64,000 nucleotides of DNA from Pseudomonadota bacterium (GTDB lineage: Bacteria > Myxococcota_A > UBA796 > SXON01): contig SXON01000246.1 of the NCBI GenBank assembly GCA_005778355.1, positions 1-64,000 of the forward strand. Direction: 5' to 3'. Shown in pieces: positions 17,701 to 26,441 of this stretch. A program made the position numbers and the translations under genes. The notes beneath the pieces are model-generated. The model searched no databases. It saw only the letters and a list, made by a program, of their open reading frames with translations, and was not told where the DNA came from. Positions within the stretch are counted from its first letter, which is position 1. Every line of letters begins with the position of its first letter.

Positions 17701-19059
17701 CACCGCATAGCCAAGCCGGTGCCCCGAGTCTCCGTCGATCACGGTGTCAGCGCCGGCGACGGTGACGGAGGCGGTGCCCGTGCTCGAGCCACGGAACAGG
17801 TACGCACGACCGGCGCTGCCCCCGTACCTGGAACTGCCAACGAGGAGGTCGTCGAAACCATCCGCGTCGACGTCGCCCGCGAAGGCGAGCGCCGAGCCGA
17901 AGTCATCACTGCTCGCCTCAGGCGTTAGCCGCGCGTCGGCCGACGCAGCCACTGCATCGGGAATTCCGCCCGACCGACCGAGGAACACGAAAACAGCGTC
18001 CGAGGGCGTCGATTGGGCGCCGCCGTACGCCGCGAGGTCGGCGTAGCCGTCGTTGTTGACGTCGCCCCCACCCGCCACAACGCTCCCAAAACGATCACCG
18101 GTCGTGTCGCCCGAGAGCGTGGTGTCCGCGTCGGTCGGCACGGACGCGGAGAGCCCCGCACCGGCGCCGTGGAAAATCAGCGCCTGGCCCACGTCCGCCG
18201 CGTACGGCGCGCCGATGACCACGTCGTCGATCCCGTCCCCATCAATGTCGCCCGCGCCAGAGACGGCCTCGCCCAGCTGGTCGCTGGCCTCGTCGCCCAC
18301 CAGAGACCAGTCCGCGCTCGTCGCACCCGAGGCGGAGATCCCGCCACCGGAGCCGTAGAACACGTAGGCGCGACCGGATGCGTCACTGGGCGACGCCGAG
18401 GACCCGCGATCAGGATCCCCGACGAGCAGGTCGGCGAAGCCGTCGCCGTTGACGTCGCCCGCCCCCCGGATGCGCTCGCCGAAGTCGGAGCCGATGTCGT
18501 CGCCGTACAGCGTCGCGACGGCGTCGGCGCAGCTCGATGCCGTGATGCCCGACGCCGACCCGTGGAAGACGAAGACCTTGCCCCGGTGATACGACGTGAC
18601 CGGAGAATGTACGGCGAGGTCGTCGAATCCGTCGCCATCAAGATCGCCGAGGGCAGCGACCGCGTCGCCGAAGTCCTCGGTCGACAAGTCACCTACGACG
18701 GTCGTGTCGGCCTCCGAGGCCAGTCCCGTCGCCGCGCCGTAGAAAACGAGGGCTCCTCCGGCGGTCGACGCCACGACATCGTCGAAACCGTCGCCGTTGG
18801 CGTCGAAATCGCCCGACAAGTCGGAGCCGAGATCGTGACCGGTGTAGGACGAGATGACCGCGGAGGGTTCGCTGGCGAGAACCATCGCACCCGCCGCATC
18901 CCCCGAGTCACCCCCGGAGTCCCCCGCGTCGCCGCTGTCGCCTTCGCGCGCCAGCGCAGACGGGCCCTGCACCTCGCGGGCCGCGTCGACGTCGTCGCCC
19001 GACGGGCAGCCGAGCAGCGCCAGCGAACCGAGGATCCCGAGCGGGTAGTCTCCCCTCAT
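14710..19059 (-). CDS. giant FG-GAP and MopE-repeat surface protein with MYXO-CTERM-like end
   Basis: A 1449-residue protein. The N-terminus (MRGDYPLGILGSLALLGC) has a lipobox cysteine at 18. Residues about 60-900 are FG-GAP/integrin-type repeats, more than a dozen copies, with GAGDVDADGFADV-type calcium loops and VFHGSASG-type strands. Residues about 910-1400 are MopE-type repeats (seven DCDD...NP...DENCDG units). The end is a short tripartite sequence: CAC, a hydrophobic helix and RRRP, resembling the MYXO-CTERM anchor. Having both a lipobox and this C-terminal signal is unusual; one of them may not be used. Likely role: a large calcium-rigidified adhesin or metal-binding surface protein. 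Confidence 0.85.
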   Translation of the reverse strand: MRGDYPLGILGSLALLGCPSGDDVDAAREVQGPSALAREGDSGDAGDSGGDSGDAAGAMVLASEPSAVISSYTGHDLGSDLSGDFDANGDGFDDVVASTAGGALVFYGAATGLASEADTTVVGDLSTEDFGDAVAALGDLDGDGFDDLAVHSPVTSYHRGKVFVFHGSASGITASSCADAVATLYGDDIGSDFGERIRGAGDVNGDGFADLLVGDPDRGSSASPSDASGRAYVFYGSGGGISASGATSADWSLVGDEASDQLGEAVSGAGDIDGDGIDDVVIGAPYAADVGQALIFHGAGAGLSASVPTDADTTLSGDTTGDRFGSVVAGGGDVNNDGYADLAAYGGAQSTPSDAVFVFLGRSGGIPDAVAASADARLTPEASSDDFGSALAFAGDVDADGFDDLLVGSSRYGGSAGRAYLFRGSSTGTASVTVAGADTVIDGDSGHRLGYAVAGAGDVDADGFADVVLGSYTHADYAGAIYVHAGSTSGIPSGEASGGALTVEGGWRAGYLGYLFAGGSDVNGDGHTDVLALAGPSLQTARLYVLNGGAGGVTTDLDEADATFELPGDTWLDSASLASAGDLDADGYDDVVVGNGGAGDFGAVYIFAGSSTGLGSEPTSTILGVDEGQFGAVMAGPGDLLGDATDDLLVTALGGDRASGVYLFQGTPSGVVETDAAAADLQITCSGDVFFASAPAGAGDLDGDGRDDLLLGSPGYPPLEGSVYVFHGAPSGLSATTCGAADTTLTSTGSRDGFGWAVSSAGDVDADGYDDVLVGAYLASGRYGGAYVHHGGVGGLETAARTSITGEDEGGSFGGAVSRAGDVNGDGYDDIAVGAVFALDTGRAYVFTGGPSGVVATGAGEAALVWAGHVDGEGLGLSVSYAGDLDADGWGDLLIGAPWASPDGALYVVSERCASTSLAYADADGDGYGNSERPASVCEVGEGLSTNGDDCDDDNPDVNPAAAEMCDELDTDENCDGAADDATATGQSSYYLDADLDGFGGATSTTSCAFGAGLSTTGDDCDDTDPDVNPSATETCDDLDVDEDCDGSADDATAAEQRNFYADNDSDGYGDGAVRLRACNAPPSTVADSSDCDDANPIINPSATETCDPFDVDENCDGSADDASATGLTAFFYDEDSDGYGGVAVSRCDPEGGMVTTGGDCDDANGSVNPSATEVCDGYDVDENCDGLADDASATGQSTYYADTDGDGFGAIAITACNRPDGHVTTSGDCDDTDPAVNPAAAETCDDADVDENCDQLADDESALGQATLHVDADGDGYGSSTTASACELTAGLVENADDCDDEDAAVHPAAEEHAGDEVDANCDGSELCWADGDLDGYRALDTVTVASSDLACDAAGEASATTPPGDCDDADPGRHPGATEIANDGIDADCDGADLRATWAASMPSETEPTPSPSSSSPPSGCACDAGAGSPLAALGVALLALRRRPAA

Positions 19060-19065
19060 GTCGGG

Positions 19066-19071
19066 AGTCTA
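19066..19071 (-). promoter_or_regulatory. TAGACT -10 element, leaderless-type
   Basis: On the minus strand TAGACT is followed by six nucleotides and then the ATG of the giant surface protein. No Shine-Dalgarno is visible, and a -35 element is not obvious. The spacing is what is expected when transcription begins at the start codon. Confidence 0.45.
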
Positions 19072-19095
19072 CACCCGCTCGGGCGCGGTGGCCGC

Positions 19096-19662
19096 CTAGC
19101 CGCGGAAGACCTTCATCTCGGTGATCTTCACCGGCGTGATCGGGCGATCATTCTGGTTCTTGGGCACGCGGGCGATCTTCTTGACCACGTCGAGGCCCAC
19201 GAGCACGCGACCGAAGACGGCGTGCTTCCCGTCGAGCCAGGGCGTCGCCACCTCGGTGACGAAGAACTGCGATCCCTGCGTGTTGGGTCCCGCGTTCGCC
19301 ATGCTGAGCAGGCCACCCGTGGTGTGGCGCAACTTCAAGGCGCTCGCCTCGTCCTTCCAGCGATAGCCGGGGCCGCCGCGACCGTCGCCCTGCGGGTCGC
19401 CGCCCTGGATCATGAAGTCGGGGATCACGCGGTGGAAGATGGTGCCCGGGTAGAGCGGCTTGGTTTCTTTGCGACCGGTCGGGTCGGTCCACTCCACGGT
19501 GCCGTTGGCGAGCGCGACGAAGTTGGCCACGGTGCGCGGCGCGTCTTTCTCGTAGAGCTCGCACTCGAAGTCGCCCATCGTGGTGCGGAAGAGCACCTTG
19601 AGAGCGCCGGTGCCGGGGATATCGACGGCGGGAGCGGGGGTGTCTGCGGCTTGTCCGAACAT
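19096..19662 (-). CDS. cyclophilin-type peptidyl-prolyl cis-trans isomerase
   Basis: A 188-residue cyclophilin with no export signal, so probably cytoplasmic. The active-site block [17 protein letters not shown] lies at 76-92, with catalytic Arg 78, and the downstream GSQFFV and HAVFGRV motifs are intact. It accelerates isomerisation of X-Pro bonds during folding. The start ATG at 19662 has AGGAG 6 nt upstream. In-frame extension further upstream gives a low-complexity stretch and is unlikely to be translated. It is transcribed away from the lipoprotein gene at 19751, separated by 88 bp. Confidence 0.93.
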   Translation of the reverse strand: MFGQAADTPAPAVDIPGTGALKVLFRTTMGDFECELYEKDAPRTVANFVALANGTVEWTDPTGRKETKPLYPGTIFHRVIPDFMIQGGDPQGDGRGGPGYRWKDEASALKLRHTTGGLLSMANAGPNTQGSQFFVTEVATPWLDGKHAVFGRVLVGLDVVKKIARVPKNQNDRPITPVKITEMKVFRG

Positions 19663-19736
19663 GGAGTCTCCTGGAAGGCCGGCCGACGTAACGCAAAGCC
19701 TCCGCCAGGGCGTCCCCTGGGCCGCGCGAGCTGCGC

Positions 19737-19742
19737 TACTCT
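19737..19742 (+). promoter_or_regulatory. TACTCT -10 element, leaderless-type
   Basis: TACTCT is followed by eight nucleotides and the ATG at 19751. There is no Shine-Dalgarno between them. The same hexamer at a similar distance precedes the ABC ATPase gene on the other strand. Confidence 0.4.
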
Positions 19743-19750
19743 CCGGCTCG

Positions 19751-20569
19751 ATGTTTCTCCTGCTGCTCGGGTGCCCCGCCGTCGACGAGGAAACGCTGAC
19801 GTACTGGGCCATCGCACCCTCCGACCTCGGGGCCGGGGTGGCGAACGACAGCGGCTTCGACCCGGCCGACGGCGCGGGCCTCGGCGCCGCCTTCGCGCAG
19901 CTCTTGCCCCGCTTCGGCGAGGGTTTCCCCACCTGGGACGTGCCGCTCGCGATGCTCGAGATCGCCAGCGACGACCTCGTGGCCGACCCCGGGAGCTGCC
20001 CGTCGGCGATGGTCTCGGGCGACACCACCACCTACGCGGCCGACTGCCGCTCGCGCGCTGGCTACGAGTGGAACGGCGAGTACAGCGTCCGACGGTGGAC
20101 CGACGGCGATGGCGTGTCGCGACAGCAATACGACTTTCACCTCGACGTGAACGGTGACACCGACGACGTGGCCTTCGACCGCCTCACGCTCGAGGGTACC
20201 GTGCTCCGGAGCGAGCTCGACGACGTCGTGCACGTAGACAGCAACCTCGCGGCCTCACTGGAGGGCTACTTCGAGCGGCGCGGCCAGGGGGGCGACGCGC
20301 GCGTGTCGAGCTGGGTGGACTGGGCCGCCTCGGGGAGCTTGGAGGACGATGGTGCCCACGTGCGCGTCGACCTCGACGCGGAGACCGACGCCTCCTCGGG
20401 ATTCCATCTCGGTGGCGAGCTCGCCATCGACGAGGGCTGCCCGCTGGAACCGCTAGGCCAGGCCGACATGGGCGACGGCGTGCTCGCCCGATTCGAGGGG
20501 GCGGACGCTTGCGACGCCTGCGCCACTATCGAGGGCGACGAGGGCGAAGCCGCGGCCTGCGTGCCCTAG
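19751..20569 (+). CDS. lipoprotein of unknown function
   Basis: A 272-residue protein beginning [10 protein letters not shown], a signal of only seven residues before the lipobox cysteine. I do not recognise the domain. The sequence is acidic with regularly spaced aromatic beta-strand patterns (for example [23 protein letters not shown]) suggesting a beta-rich extracellular domain. Cysteines near the C-terminus ([16 protein letters not shown]) may form disulfides. An in-frame ATG at 19661 exists but would put the hydrophobic segment about 30 residues in and overlap the cyclophilin start. The 3' end overlaps the phosphatase gene by 4 bp, convergently. Confidence 0.65.
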   Translation: MFLLLLGCPAVDEETLTYWAIAPSDLGAGVANDSGFDPADGAGLGAAFAQLLPRFGEGFPTWDVPLAMLEIASDDLVADPGSCPSAMVSGDTTTYAADCRSRAGYEWNGEYSVRRWTDGDGVSRQQYDFHLDVNGDTDDVAFDRLTLEGTVLRSELDDVVHVDSNLAASLEGYFERRGQGGDARVSSWVDWAASGSLEDDGAHVRVDLDAETDASSGFHLGGELAIDEGCPLEPLGQADMGDGVLARFEGADACDACATIEGDEGEAAACVP

Positions 20570-21030
20570 CGCAACCGGCTGGGGAGCTGGTCGAGCAACG
20601 ACTCCACGCAGCGACGGATCTCGTCGCGACTGGAGCGATAGCGGAAGATCCAGCTCCCGTAGGGGTCGGCGATCTCCATCGAGCCGCCGAAAGGCCCCAG
20701 CATCTGCACCTTGGGGTCGGCAGCGGGGAAGTGCTCGCGCACGAGCTGCGCGTGGCGCATCTCCATCACGAGGATGCGATCGGCCCAGTCGACCAGCTCG
20801 TCGCTCACCGGCTGGCTGCGGTGGGCCTCGAGGTCGCCCCCCACGTCGCGGATGGCGCGCTTGGAGTTCGGCGCGGCAGGCTCGTCGGGCATCGCGTGGG
20901 TGCCGGCGGACTTCGACACCACCTGGAAACCACGCTCCTCGGCGTACATACGCGCGAGTTCCTCGGCCATGGGCGATCGACAGATGTTCGCCGTGCAGAC
21001 GAACAAGAGGCGGTAGGGGCGCTCGGGCAT
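20566..21030 (-). CDS. low-molecular-weight protein tyrosine phosphatase family protein
   Basis: A 154-residue protein with the P-loop VCTANICRSP (Cys 12, Arg 18) and the general-acid DPYGSW motif (Asp 122), both characteristic of low-molecular-weight tyrosine phosphatases. The same fold includes thioredoxin-coupled arsenate reductases. The resolving cysteine pair of those enzymes is not evident here, so a phosphotyrosine phosphatase role is more likely. Targets could be bacterial tyrosine kinases, none of which is in the window. It lies 18 bp downstream of the permease gene on the same strand. Confidence 0.9.
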   Translation of the reverse strand: MPERPYRLLFVCTANICRSPMAEELARMYAEERGFQVVSKSAGTHAMPDEPAAPNSKRAIRDVGGDLEAHRSQPVSDELVDWADRILVMEMRHAQLVREHFPAADPKVQMLGPFGGSMEIADPYGSWIFRYRSSRDEIRRCVESLLDQLPSRLR

Positions 21031-21048
21031 CGCGGCCGATGTCTAACC

Positions 21049-22845
21049 TCAGCCCACCACGATGAGGCGGATCTCGGGCGGGAGCTGTCGCAGGAGGTCC
21101 TGGATGAACTTGCCGCGCAGTGTGGTCCACACGATGGTCCGCTGGGTGGCGCCGATCACCACCGTGTCGCAGCGCAGCGCCTCGGCGGCCTCGGCCACGC
21201 TCACCGCGGCACCGTGCGACAGCGCCCACACCGGCACCGCCTTCATGCCCATGGACTCGATCATCGCGCAGGCGGCCTCGAGGACCGTGAGCCCCTCGGG
21301 CGTGGGCGCGGCGAGCTGGGGGTAGAAGAGGCCCGGGATCTCGTCGACGTAGATGGCGTACACCTGGCCGAGCCCTCGGGCCCGGGCCCGGTCGACCGCT
21401 TCCTTGAAGATCTTTCGCGTGGCGCCGCGGCTCGCCACGATGACGTTCACCTCGCCCTCGCGCGTGGTGGCGGCCGCCTGCTCCACGGTCAGGAACGGAG
21501 TCTCGTAGCGTTCGACCTGTGACGGCGGATGGAGGCGTGGGATCTTGTCGAGCAGTCGCGACAGCCACCCCGTGTGTGTGCCGTGCGACACGATCATGCC
21601 GAGGCCGGCGATCCCGCCACCGAAGGCGGTGGCCATCGGCTTGGCCACGAGGTTGACCCCGAAGGCGAGGATGACCATGAGGCTGGTCACCACCCCGAGG
21701 ACAAAGGCACCACCACGCTCGCCGTCGCGCCAGCGCAGAATGTCGGTGCCGACGCTGGTGAGCACGAAGGCCCCAAGCAGGCCGAACGCGTAGAGCTCGC
21801 CCAGCAAGTTCATGCTGCCCCCGGCGAAGACGAGGATCAGCGCGGGCACGGCGGTGCTGAGGATCACGGCGCGGTGAGGCGTCTGGAACCTATGCGACAA
21901 GGCGCCCAGCGCTTCGGGCATGAACTCGCGGCGTACGAGCGCCATCATCACGTGATAGTTGCCGATGATCGCGGTGTTCGCCGCGAAGAGCAACAAGGAG
22001 GACGCGGTGAGCACGACCGCGAGCTTGAGCGTGTCGCCGCCCACGAGCGCGCCGAGTTCACTGATGAAGCGCTCGGACTCCGAGCCCTTCACGTGGTCGC
22101 CCAGCATCAGCGTGGAGAGGAAAGTCAGGAACGGCGCCGTGGCGAGCACGCTCGCGACGACCGCAATCATGCCGCGCCGCGGGGTTGCGTTGAGGTCGCG
22201 CATGGCCGGCGAGAGCTGGGAGATCGACTCGAGGCCCGAGAACGCCAGCCAGGCGCCGGAGTAGCCGACGAGCATCTGCCAGGGCGACAACTCCCCCAGC
22301 GAGGTGGCTTCTCGCAAGAGCGCGGCAAGCGTGTCGGCGTCGGCGGCGATCAGCGCGGCGACGATGACGACGATGTCGACCACCACCGCCGCGAGCGCGA
22401 GTCCAAGGCTCACCGTCGCGCTCTCCTTCACGCCCGCGATGTTCAGCGCACACAACAGCGCGAGGGCCAACAGCGTGGCTGGCAGCACATTGCCGCCGAG
22501 ATGCACCACGCTGTCGATGTAGTACATCCCTGAGATGGCGCTGATCGCCACGGTGAGGAAGTAGTCGACCATGATCAGCTGGCCGCCGAGCGCCCCCCAC
22601 CAGGGACCCGCAGCAGCATCCGCCACGCTCACCACGCCGCCGCCGGCCGGGAAGCGCCGGGTGACATCGATGTACTTCACGGCCAGCAGCACGAAGGCCA
22701 CCAGCGTACTGAGGACGAAGAACCCGGCGCGATCCCCAGTGGTGCCGTAGAGGATGCCGGGGACGTAGTACACCGAGGTGCCGATGTCGCAAAAGACAAC
22801 GGCCCAGACGAGGAACCAACCGATTCGACCAGCGCTGCGAGACAT
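21049..22845 (-). CDS. APC-superfamily permease with C-terminal UspA-like domain
   Basis: A 598-residue protein. About a dozen transmembrane segments fill residues 5-445, starting with WFLVWAVVFCDIGTSVYYVPG, the unwound TM1 motif of amino-acid/polyamine/cation (APC) transporters. The last 140 residues are soluble and resemble a universal stress protein domain, with strands VNVIVASRG and DTVVIGATQRT. Such fusions are known among APC transporters, where the cytoplasmic UspA-like domain is thought to sense nucleotides. The substrate, an amino acid or cation, cannot be told. The start is ATG 22845; an in-frame extension to 22917 lacks a hydrophobic pattern. Confidence 0.85.
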   Translation of the reverse strand: MSRSAGRIGWFLVWAVVFCDIGTSVYYVPGILYGTTGDRAGFFVLSTLVAFVLLAVKYIDVTRRFPAGGGVVSVADAAAGPWWGALGGQLIMVDYFLTVAISAISGMYYIDSVVHLGGNVLPATLLALALLCALNIAGVKESATVSLGLALAAVVVDIVVIVAALIAADADTLAALLREATSLGELSPWQMLVGYSGAWLAFSGLESISQLSPAMRDLNATPRRGMIAVVASVLATAPFLTFLSTLMLGDHVKGSESERFISELGALVGGDTLKLAVVLTASSLLLFAANTAIIGNYHVMMALVRREFMPEALGALSHRFQTPHRAVILSTAVPALILVFAGGSMNLLGELYAFGLLGAFVLTSVGTDILRWRDGERGGAFVLGVVTSLMVILAFGVNLVAKPMATAFGGGIAGLGMIVSHGTHTGWLSRLLDKIPRLHPPSQVERYETPFLTVEQAAATTREGEVNVIVASRGATRKIFKEAVDRARARGLGQVYAIYVDEIPGLFYPQLAAPTPEGLTVLEAACAMIESMGMKAVPVWALSHGAAVSVAEAAEALRCDTVVIGATQRTIVWTTLRGKFIQDLLRQLPPEIRLIVVG

Positions 22846-22926
22846 GGTATTGAGCACCGTCGGCGCAGAGGCCGGTGGACGCTGCCGCGTTCTACACCCT
22901 CCCCCGTCGCGCTGCAATCAATCCTC

Positions 22927-24264
22927 GTGCCCCACCGCCCCGCCGAGATCCTCTCCGCGATCGACCGCAGGTTGTGGCGCGATCTCGGTTTTGCCGACCC
23001 CGAGCCGGAAATCCTGCGCTTCCTCCCCGTGCTGGTGGTGGCGTGGAGCGACGGCAAGGTCGGGAATCCCGAGCTCAACACCATCCGCGACCGTGCGCGC
23101 GACCTGCCCAGCCACCTTCGCGGCTGGATCGACGAGCGCCTGAAGCACCCGCCCGGCCCTTACTTCCGCTTCCAAGTTGCCCATCTGCTCGCCTTCATGT
23201 GCAGCACCTGGTCGGATCAGGAGCGGGATGGATGTCGCGACTGGACGGAAACGGGAAGTCGATGGGCGGGCGAGCTCATCGAGGAACAGGGCTGGTTCCG
23301 GCGCGTGCTTGGCGGCGTGGCCCGCGAGCAGGCCGATCTCGCGGAGCTCAAGCGAGCGATGGGCGAACACGGGATCTACGTGTCCGACCGAATCTGGGCC
23401 CTCGCCCGCGGCGCGCACGCCGAGGCCGAGCCCCGCCGGGTGGTGTTCTGTCACCCCGACGGCGACCAGGTGAACCAGGCGGTTGGGGTGTCCTTCGAGG
23501 GCGACGACGAGCATCTGGCGGTCGGCACCATGCAAGCGCTTGCTCGCGACGAGGACCTCGACCAGAAGCACGTCGCCGCCCTGCTCAACCGCAGCAAACA
23601 CCTGCGCGAGAACGAGCGCTGGATCCTTCTCGGCGAGGAGTTCTTCCGCGCCGCTCGCCCGCTCACCACCATCCAGCGAGAAACCCTCGAGCTGGCGATG
23701 ACCCGCTCGTGCGGCTGCGGGTTCGAGGAGTGCTCCTTCGCCGAGCTTGCCTACCTCGAGGATGCGCTGTCCATCGACGCCCGCTGGATGAGCTGGGTGG
23801 CGGGGCAGGTGGAGGAGTTGCACATCGATCGCGAGCAGGTGCTCCGCCCGCAAATCCCCGGCACCTTCTACGCCCCGCGGGCCAAGGTGAGAGCGGCCGT
23901 CGACCAGAAGCTGGTCGCGGGTCCCCCGGGTCTAGGTTTCCGCGTGCTTGATCTGGATGCCGAGGGCGCCCACCTGCGTCTCGCCACGCCGGTCATCACC
24001 CAGGAACCGGCCACCCCCGAGTGTGTGCAGTGGATCGCGCGCTTTCTGCCCGCGATGATCGACCCGTGGACCCAGCTGGTGCTCGATGAAGACGGCCCCC
24101 GCTGGGTGGCGGAGGTGCTCCCCGAGATGGCGAGCCGGCCAGCCACGAGCTTCGAGGCGCTGCTTCCCGGGCGCTCCCTGCTCGTGCCGCCCTGGGTGTG
24201 GTTCCGCGCCGCCGAGGCGCTCGGCGTGCGCTTCTTCAACGGCAAGCGCAAACAAACGAGCTAG
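22927..24264 (+). CDS. uncharacterised protein with TerB-like N-terminal segment
   Basis: A 445-residue soluble protein starting at GTG, 81 bp from the divergent permease. The segment LPVLVVAWSDGKVGNPELNTI (about 33-53) resembles the acidic helix-turn of TerB/DjlA-like domains, which are associated with metal or tellurite response. The rest is not recognised; it is rich in Trp, Glu and Arg and mostly helical in pattern, with a CGCGFEECSF cysteine cluster at about residues 262-271 that could bind a metal. No signal peptide is visible. The stop overlaps the convergent hydrolase gene by 4 bp. Function unknown. Confidence 0.6.
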   Translation: MPHRPAEILSAIDRRLWRDLGFADPEPEILRFLPVLVVAWSDGKVGNPELNTIRDRARDLPSHLRGWIDERLKHPPGPYFRFQVAHLLAFMCSTWSDQERDGCRDWTETGSRWAGELIEEQGWFRRVLGGVAREQADLAELKRAMGEHGIYVSDRIWALARGAHAEAEPRRVVFCHPDGDQVNQAVGVSFEGDDEHLAVGTMQALARDEDLDQKHVAALLNRSKHLRENERWILLGEEFFRAARPLTTIQRETLELAMTRSCGCGFEECSFAELAYLEDALSIDARWMSWVAGQVEELHIDREQVLRPQIPGTFYAPRAKVRAAVDQKLVAGPPGLGFRVLDLDAEGAHLRLATPVITQEPATPECVQWIARFLPAMIDPWTQLVLDEDGPRWVAEVLPEMASRPATSFEALLPGRSLLVPPWVWFRAAEALGVRFFNGKRKQTS

Positions 24265-25139
24265 CGGGCGGCGTCCTTCTGGCCGTAGGCCGAGCGTTTC
24301 TTCATCGCCTCCCCACGCCGCTCGCGCCGCCGCGTGGTGCCCACCCCCTCGCTCGGCGCGTAGCCCTCCGACTCCACCACCTGTGGCCGTCGCGGCGACA
24401 CGCAGAAAGCCGCCACGTCGCGGGCCATGCGCAGGCCGCCCGGCTCATGGGTGGGGCTGTGGCCGAGGTCGTCGTAGCGCCACACCACGGCCTCGTAGAG
24501 GTCGCCCAGCACCCTGGCACGCGACCAGGGCGACATCGCGTCGCGACCGCCGAGCGCCACGAGGATCGGCGTGCTCACCTGGCCCACGTCGACGTGCGGG
24601 CGCCGGACCAGCTCGCGACAGAGGCGATTTGGCCAGGCAGTGACGCGATCATAGAAGGAACGAGCCACGCTCTCATCGACGGCCCCGAGGCCCAGCGCGC
24701 GGTAGGCGGCCCAGGAGGGCCGATAGGCGCGCCCGGAGAGCACCGCGGGCAGCACCTGCGGGAGGAAGCGCAGCCCACGGCGGTCGGGCGCCATGAACAC
24801 CTGGCCGGGCGCCAGCGGGCAGACCAGCACCCCCGCGCGCAGGCTCCGTCGCGACAGCACCAGCTGGGCGACGAGACCGCCGAGGCTGTGTCCAACCAGC
24901 GCCACTGGCAAATCGTCGGGCAGGCGGTCGAGTTCCGCTTCGACGGCGTGGATCAGGTCGGCCACGCCCACGTCGCGCGTGTCGCCACCATGCCCGGGCA
25001 ATGTCGGCGCAACCACCGACACGCCCGCGTCGTGGAAGGCGCCGAGCCACGGCTCCCAGAGCCATGCACCGAGCCCGAGGCCATGCACACAAAGCGCGCG
25101 CACGCGAGGGTTTGCAGCGGGGGCGTCGAGGCGGTCCAC
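24261..25139 (-). CDS. alpha/beta hydrolase
   Basis: A 292-residue alpha/beta-hydrolase. It has the oxyanion-hole strand VHGLGLGAWLWEPW (from about 18), the nucleophile elbow GHSLGG (Ser 85), an acid candidate in ALGGRDAMSP and the histidine in LGHSPTHEP. The lid is helical. The start is taken as GTG 25139, just before the conserved region begins and 27 bp from the divergent gene; the frame remains open upstream through the neighbouring gene. A basic C-terminal tail (RRRERRGEAMKKR) extends beyond the fold. Substrate unknown: esterase, haloperoxidase-like or lactonase activities all occur in this family. Confidence 0.8.
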   Translation of the reverse strand: MDRLDAPAANPRVRALCVHGLGLGAWLWEPWLGAFHDAGVSVVAPTLPGHGGDTRDVGVADLIHAVEAELDRLPDDLPVALVGHSLGGLVAQLVLSRRSLRAGVLVCPLAPGQVFMAPDRRGLRFLPQVLPAVLSGRAYRPSWAAYRALGLGAVDESVARSFYDRVTAWPNRLCRELVRRPHVDVGQVSTPILVALGGRDAMSPWSRARVLGDLYEAVVWRYDDLGHSPTHEPGGLRMARDVAAFCVSPRRPQVVESEGYAPSEGVGTTRRRERRGEAMKKRSAYGQKDAAR

Positions 25140-25151
25140 GGTCGCGGGGGC

Positions 25152-25157
25152 TAACCT
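25152..25157 (+). promoter_or_regulatory. TAACCT -10 element, leaderless-type
   Basis: TAACCT lies nine nucleotides before the ATG at 25167, in a 27-bp gap between divergent genes. No Shine-Dalgarno is visible. Confidence 0.35.
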
Positions 25158-25166
25158 GCGCGGCCG

Positions 25167-26441
25167 ATGTCGCTCTTCCTGCTCCTCGCCTGTGTCCGTC
25201 CCCCGCTCTCGCCGCCGACCGTCACCGTCGCCCCCCCGCCACCGGAGCCCGCCGACGCCCACCTTCTCGTGGAGTGGTTCCTGGCCGGCGACCCCCTGGC
25301 CCGCCGACCGCGACCGCTGTCCGAGGCGGGCGCCGCACTTCTCCCTGGCCTCGCCGCATTCCGCGACACCGTCCAGGGCGCAGGCGACACGGGCGCCTCG
25401 TGGCGGCTGGAGCGCGCCGAGCGCGGGACAGTGGCCGTGCCCCTCTCGCGGGGTGCACGCCTCGCGGTGGCGGAGATTCGCCTCGACGACCCGCCCACGC
25501 TCATGCGCACGCTCACGCCCCTCCCCGATCCCGTCGCCCTGCCTACCGCGGAACTGCGCGCCCCACTCGAGTGGCTCGGGGCCGAGGGCGAGGGCGTGCT
25601 CAGCGTGCTGGAGCGGAGCGTCGTCACCGGCTGGCTCGACGTCGTGCCCGAGGCCACGCCGGCCGCCCTGGCGTTGCGCTCGTCCACCTACGACCGCCTC
25701 CGCGCCAGCCCCGCCGTGACGCTGCTCGACGCGCATGTCCGGGGGGCTACCGACGCCGCCTCCGGCCAGAGGGCGCGGGTCAAGCTCCAGGAGGCCCTGC
25801 TCTACACGCTCGGCGAGGCCGCCGCCGACCGCGACCGGGAACAGGCCGCGATGCGCACGCGCCGGGCCGAGCTGCTCGCCGCTTACCCGGGGGCCACCGA
25901 CGCCACCGCCGCCTTGCTCGCCGACGCCGAGCGCCTCGCCATCGCCGACGCGAAGTCCGACTCGAGCCTCGCCGTGGCGCTGGTGGCCCAGTCAATGCAG
26001 CGTTGGCGCGGGCGCTGCCCAGACGCGCCTTGCGGAGGCTTCGATCGCATCGGGATGATCGACACCGCCTCCCGCCTCGACCCGGAGCTACGCGGCGAGC
26101 TGGCCACCTGGTGGGTGGTGCTGTGGAAGGAGGCGCTCGACAACCTCCACGGGTCGTGGGACTACGCGAACGTGACCGCAGCGATGGACTCGATCACCGA
26201 GCTCACGGCGAGTCGCGACCCCCGCGCGATGGACTGGACACTCTTGCAGCGTCGCCACCCCGACCCGGTGGTGGCCCTGGCCTGGTGTCGCGGGCTTGGG
26301 CTCCCCGAGGCCACCTCGAAAGAAGGGGTGCTCCTCGAGCTCGGGCGGTACCTCGAGCGCATCGCGCAGAACGCGATCGCCGTGGCGCCGGAGGCCGCGC
26401 GCGAACCGCTAGCCCGGGTGGCCCGCCGCGCTACCGAGTAG
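25167..26441 (+). CDS. lipoprotein of unknown function
   Basis: A 424-residue protein with a minimal signal (MSLFLLLAC, Cys 9) followed by a Pro-rich linker. The mature part is mainly alpha-helical in pattern and Ala/Arg/Leu-rich, with a long helical stretch at about 190-290 (QRARVKLQEALLYTLGEAAA). No known domain is recognised. A CPDAPCGGF pair of cysteines at about 287-292 may form a disulfide. The final 33 bp overlap the convergent CPBP protease gene. Confidence 0.6.
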   Translation: MSLFLLLACVRPPLSPPTVTVAPPPPEPADAHLLVEWFLAGDPLARRPRPLSEAGAALLPGLAAFRDTVQGAGDTGASWRLERAERGTVAVPLSRGARLAVAEIRLDDPPTLMRTLTPLPDPVALPTAELRAPLEWLGAEGEGVLSVLERSVVTGWLDVVPEATPAALALRSSTYDRLRASPAVTLLDAHVRGATDAASGQRARVKLQEALLYTLGEAAADRDREQAAMRTRRAELLAAYPGATDATAALLADAERLAIADAKSDSSLAVALVAQSMQRWRGRCPDAPCGGFDRIGMIDTASRLDPELRGELATWWVVLWKEALDNLHGSWDYANVTAAMDSITELTASRDPRAMDWTLLQRRHPDPVVALAWCRGLGLPEATSKEGVLLELGRYLERIAQNAIAVAPEAAREPLARVARRATE

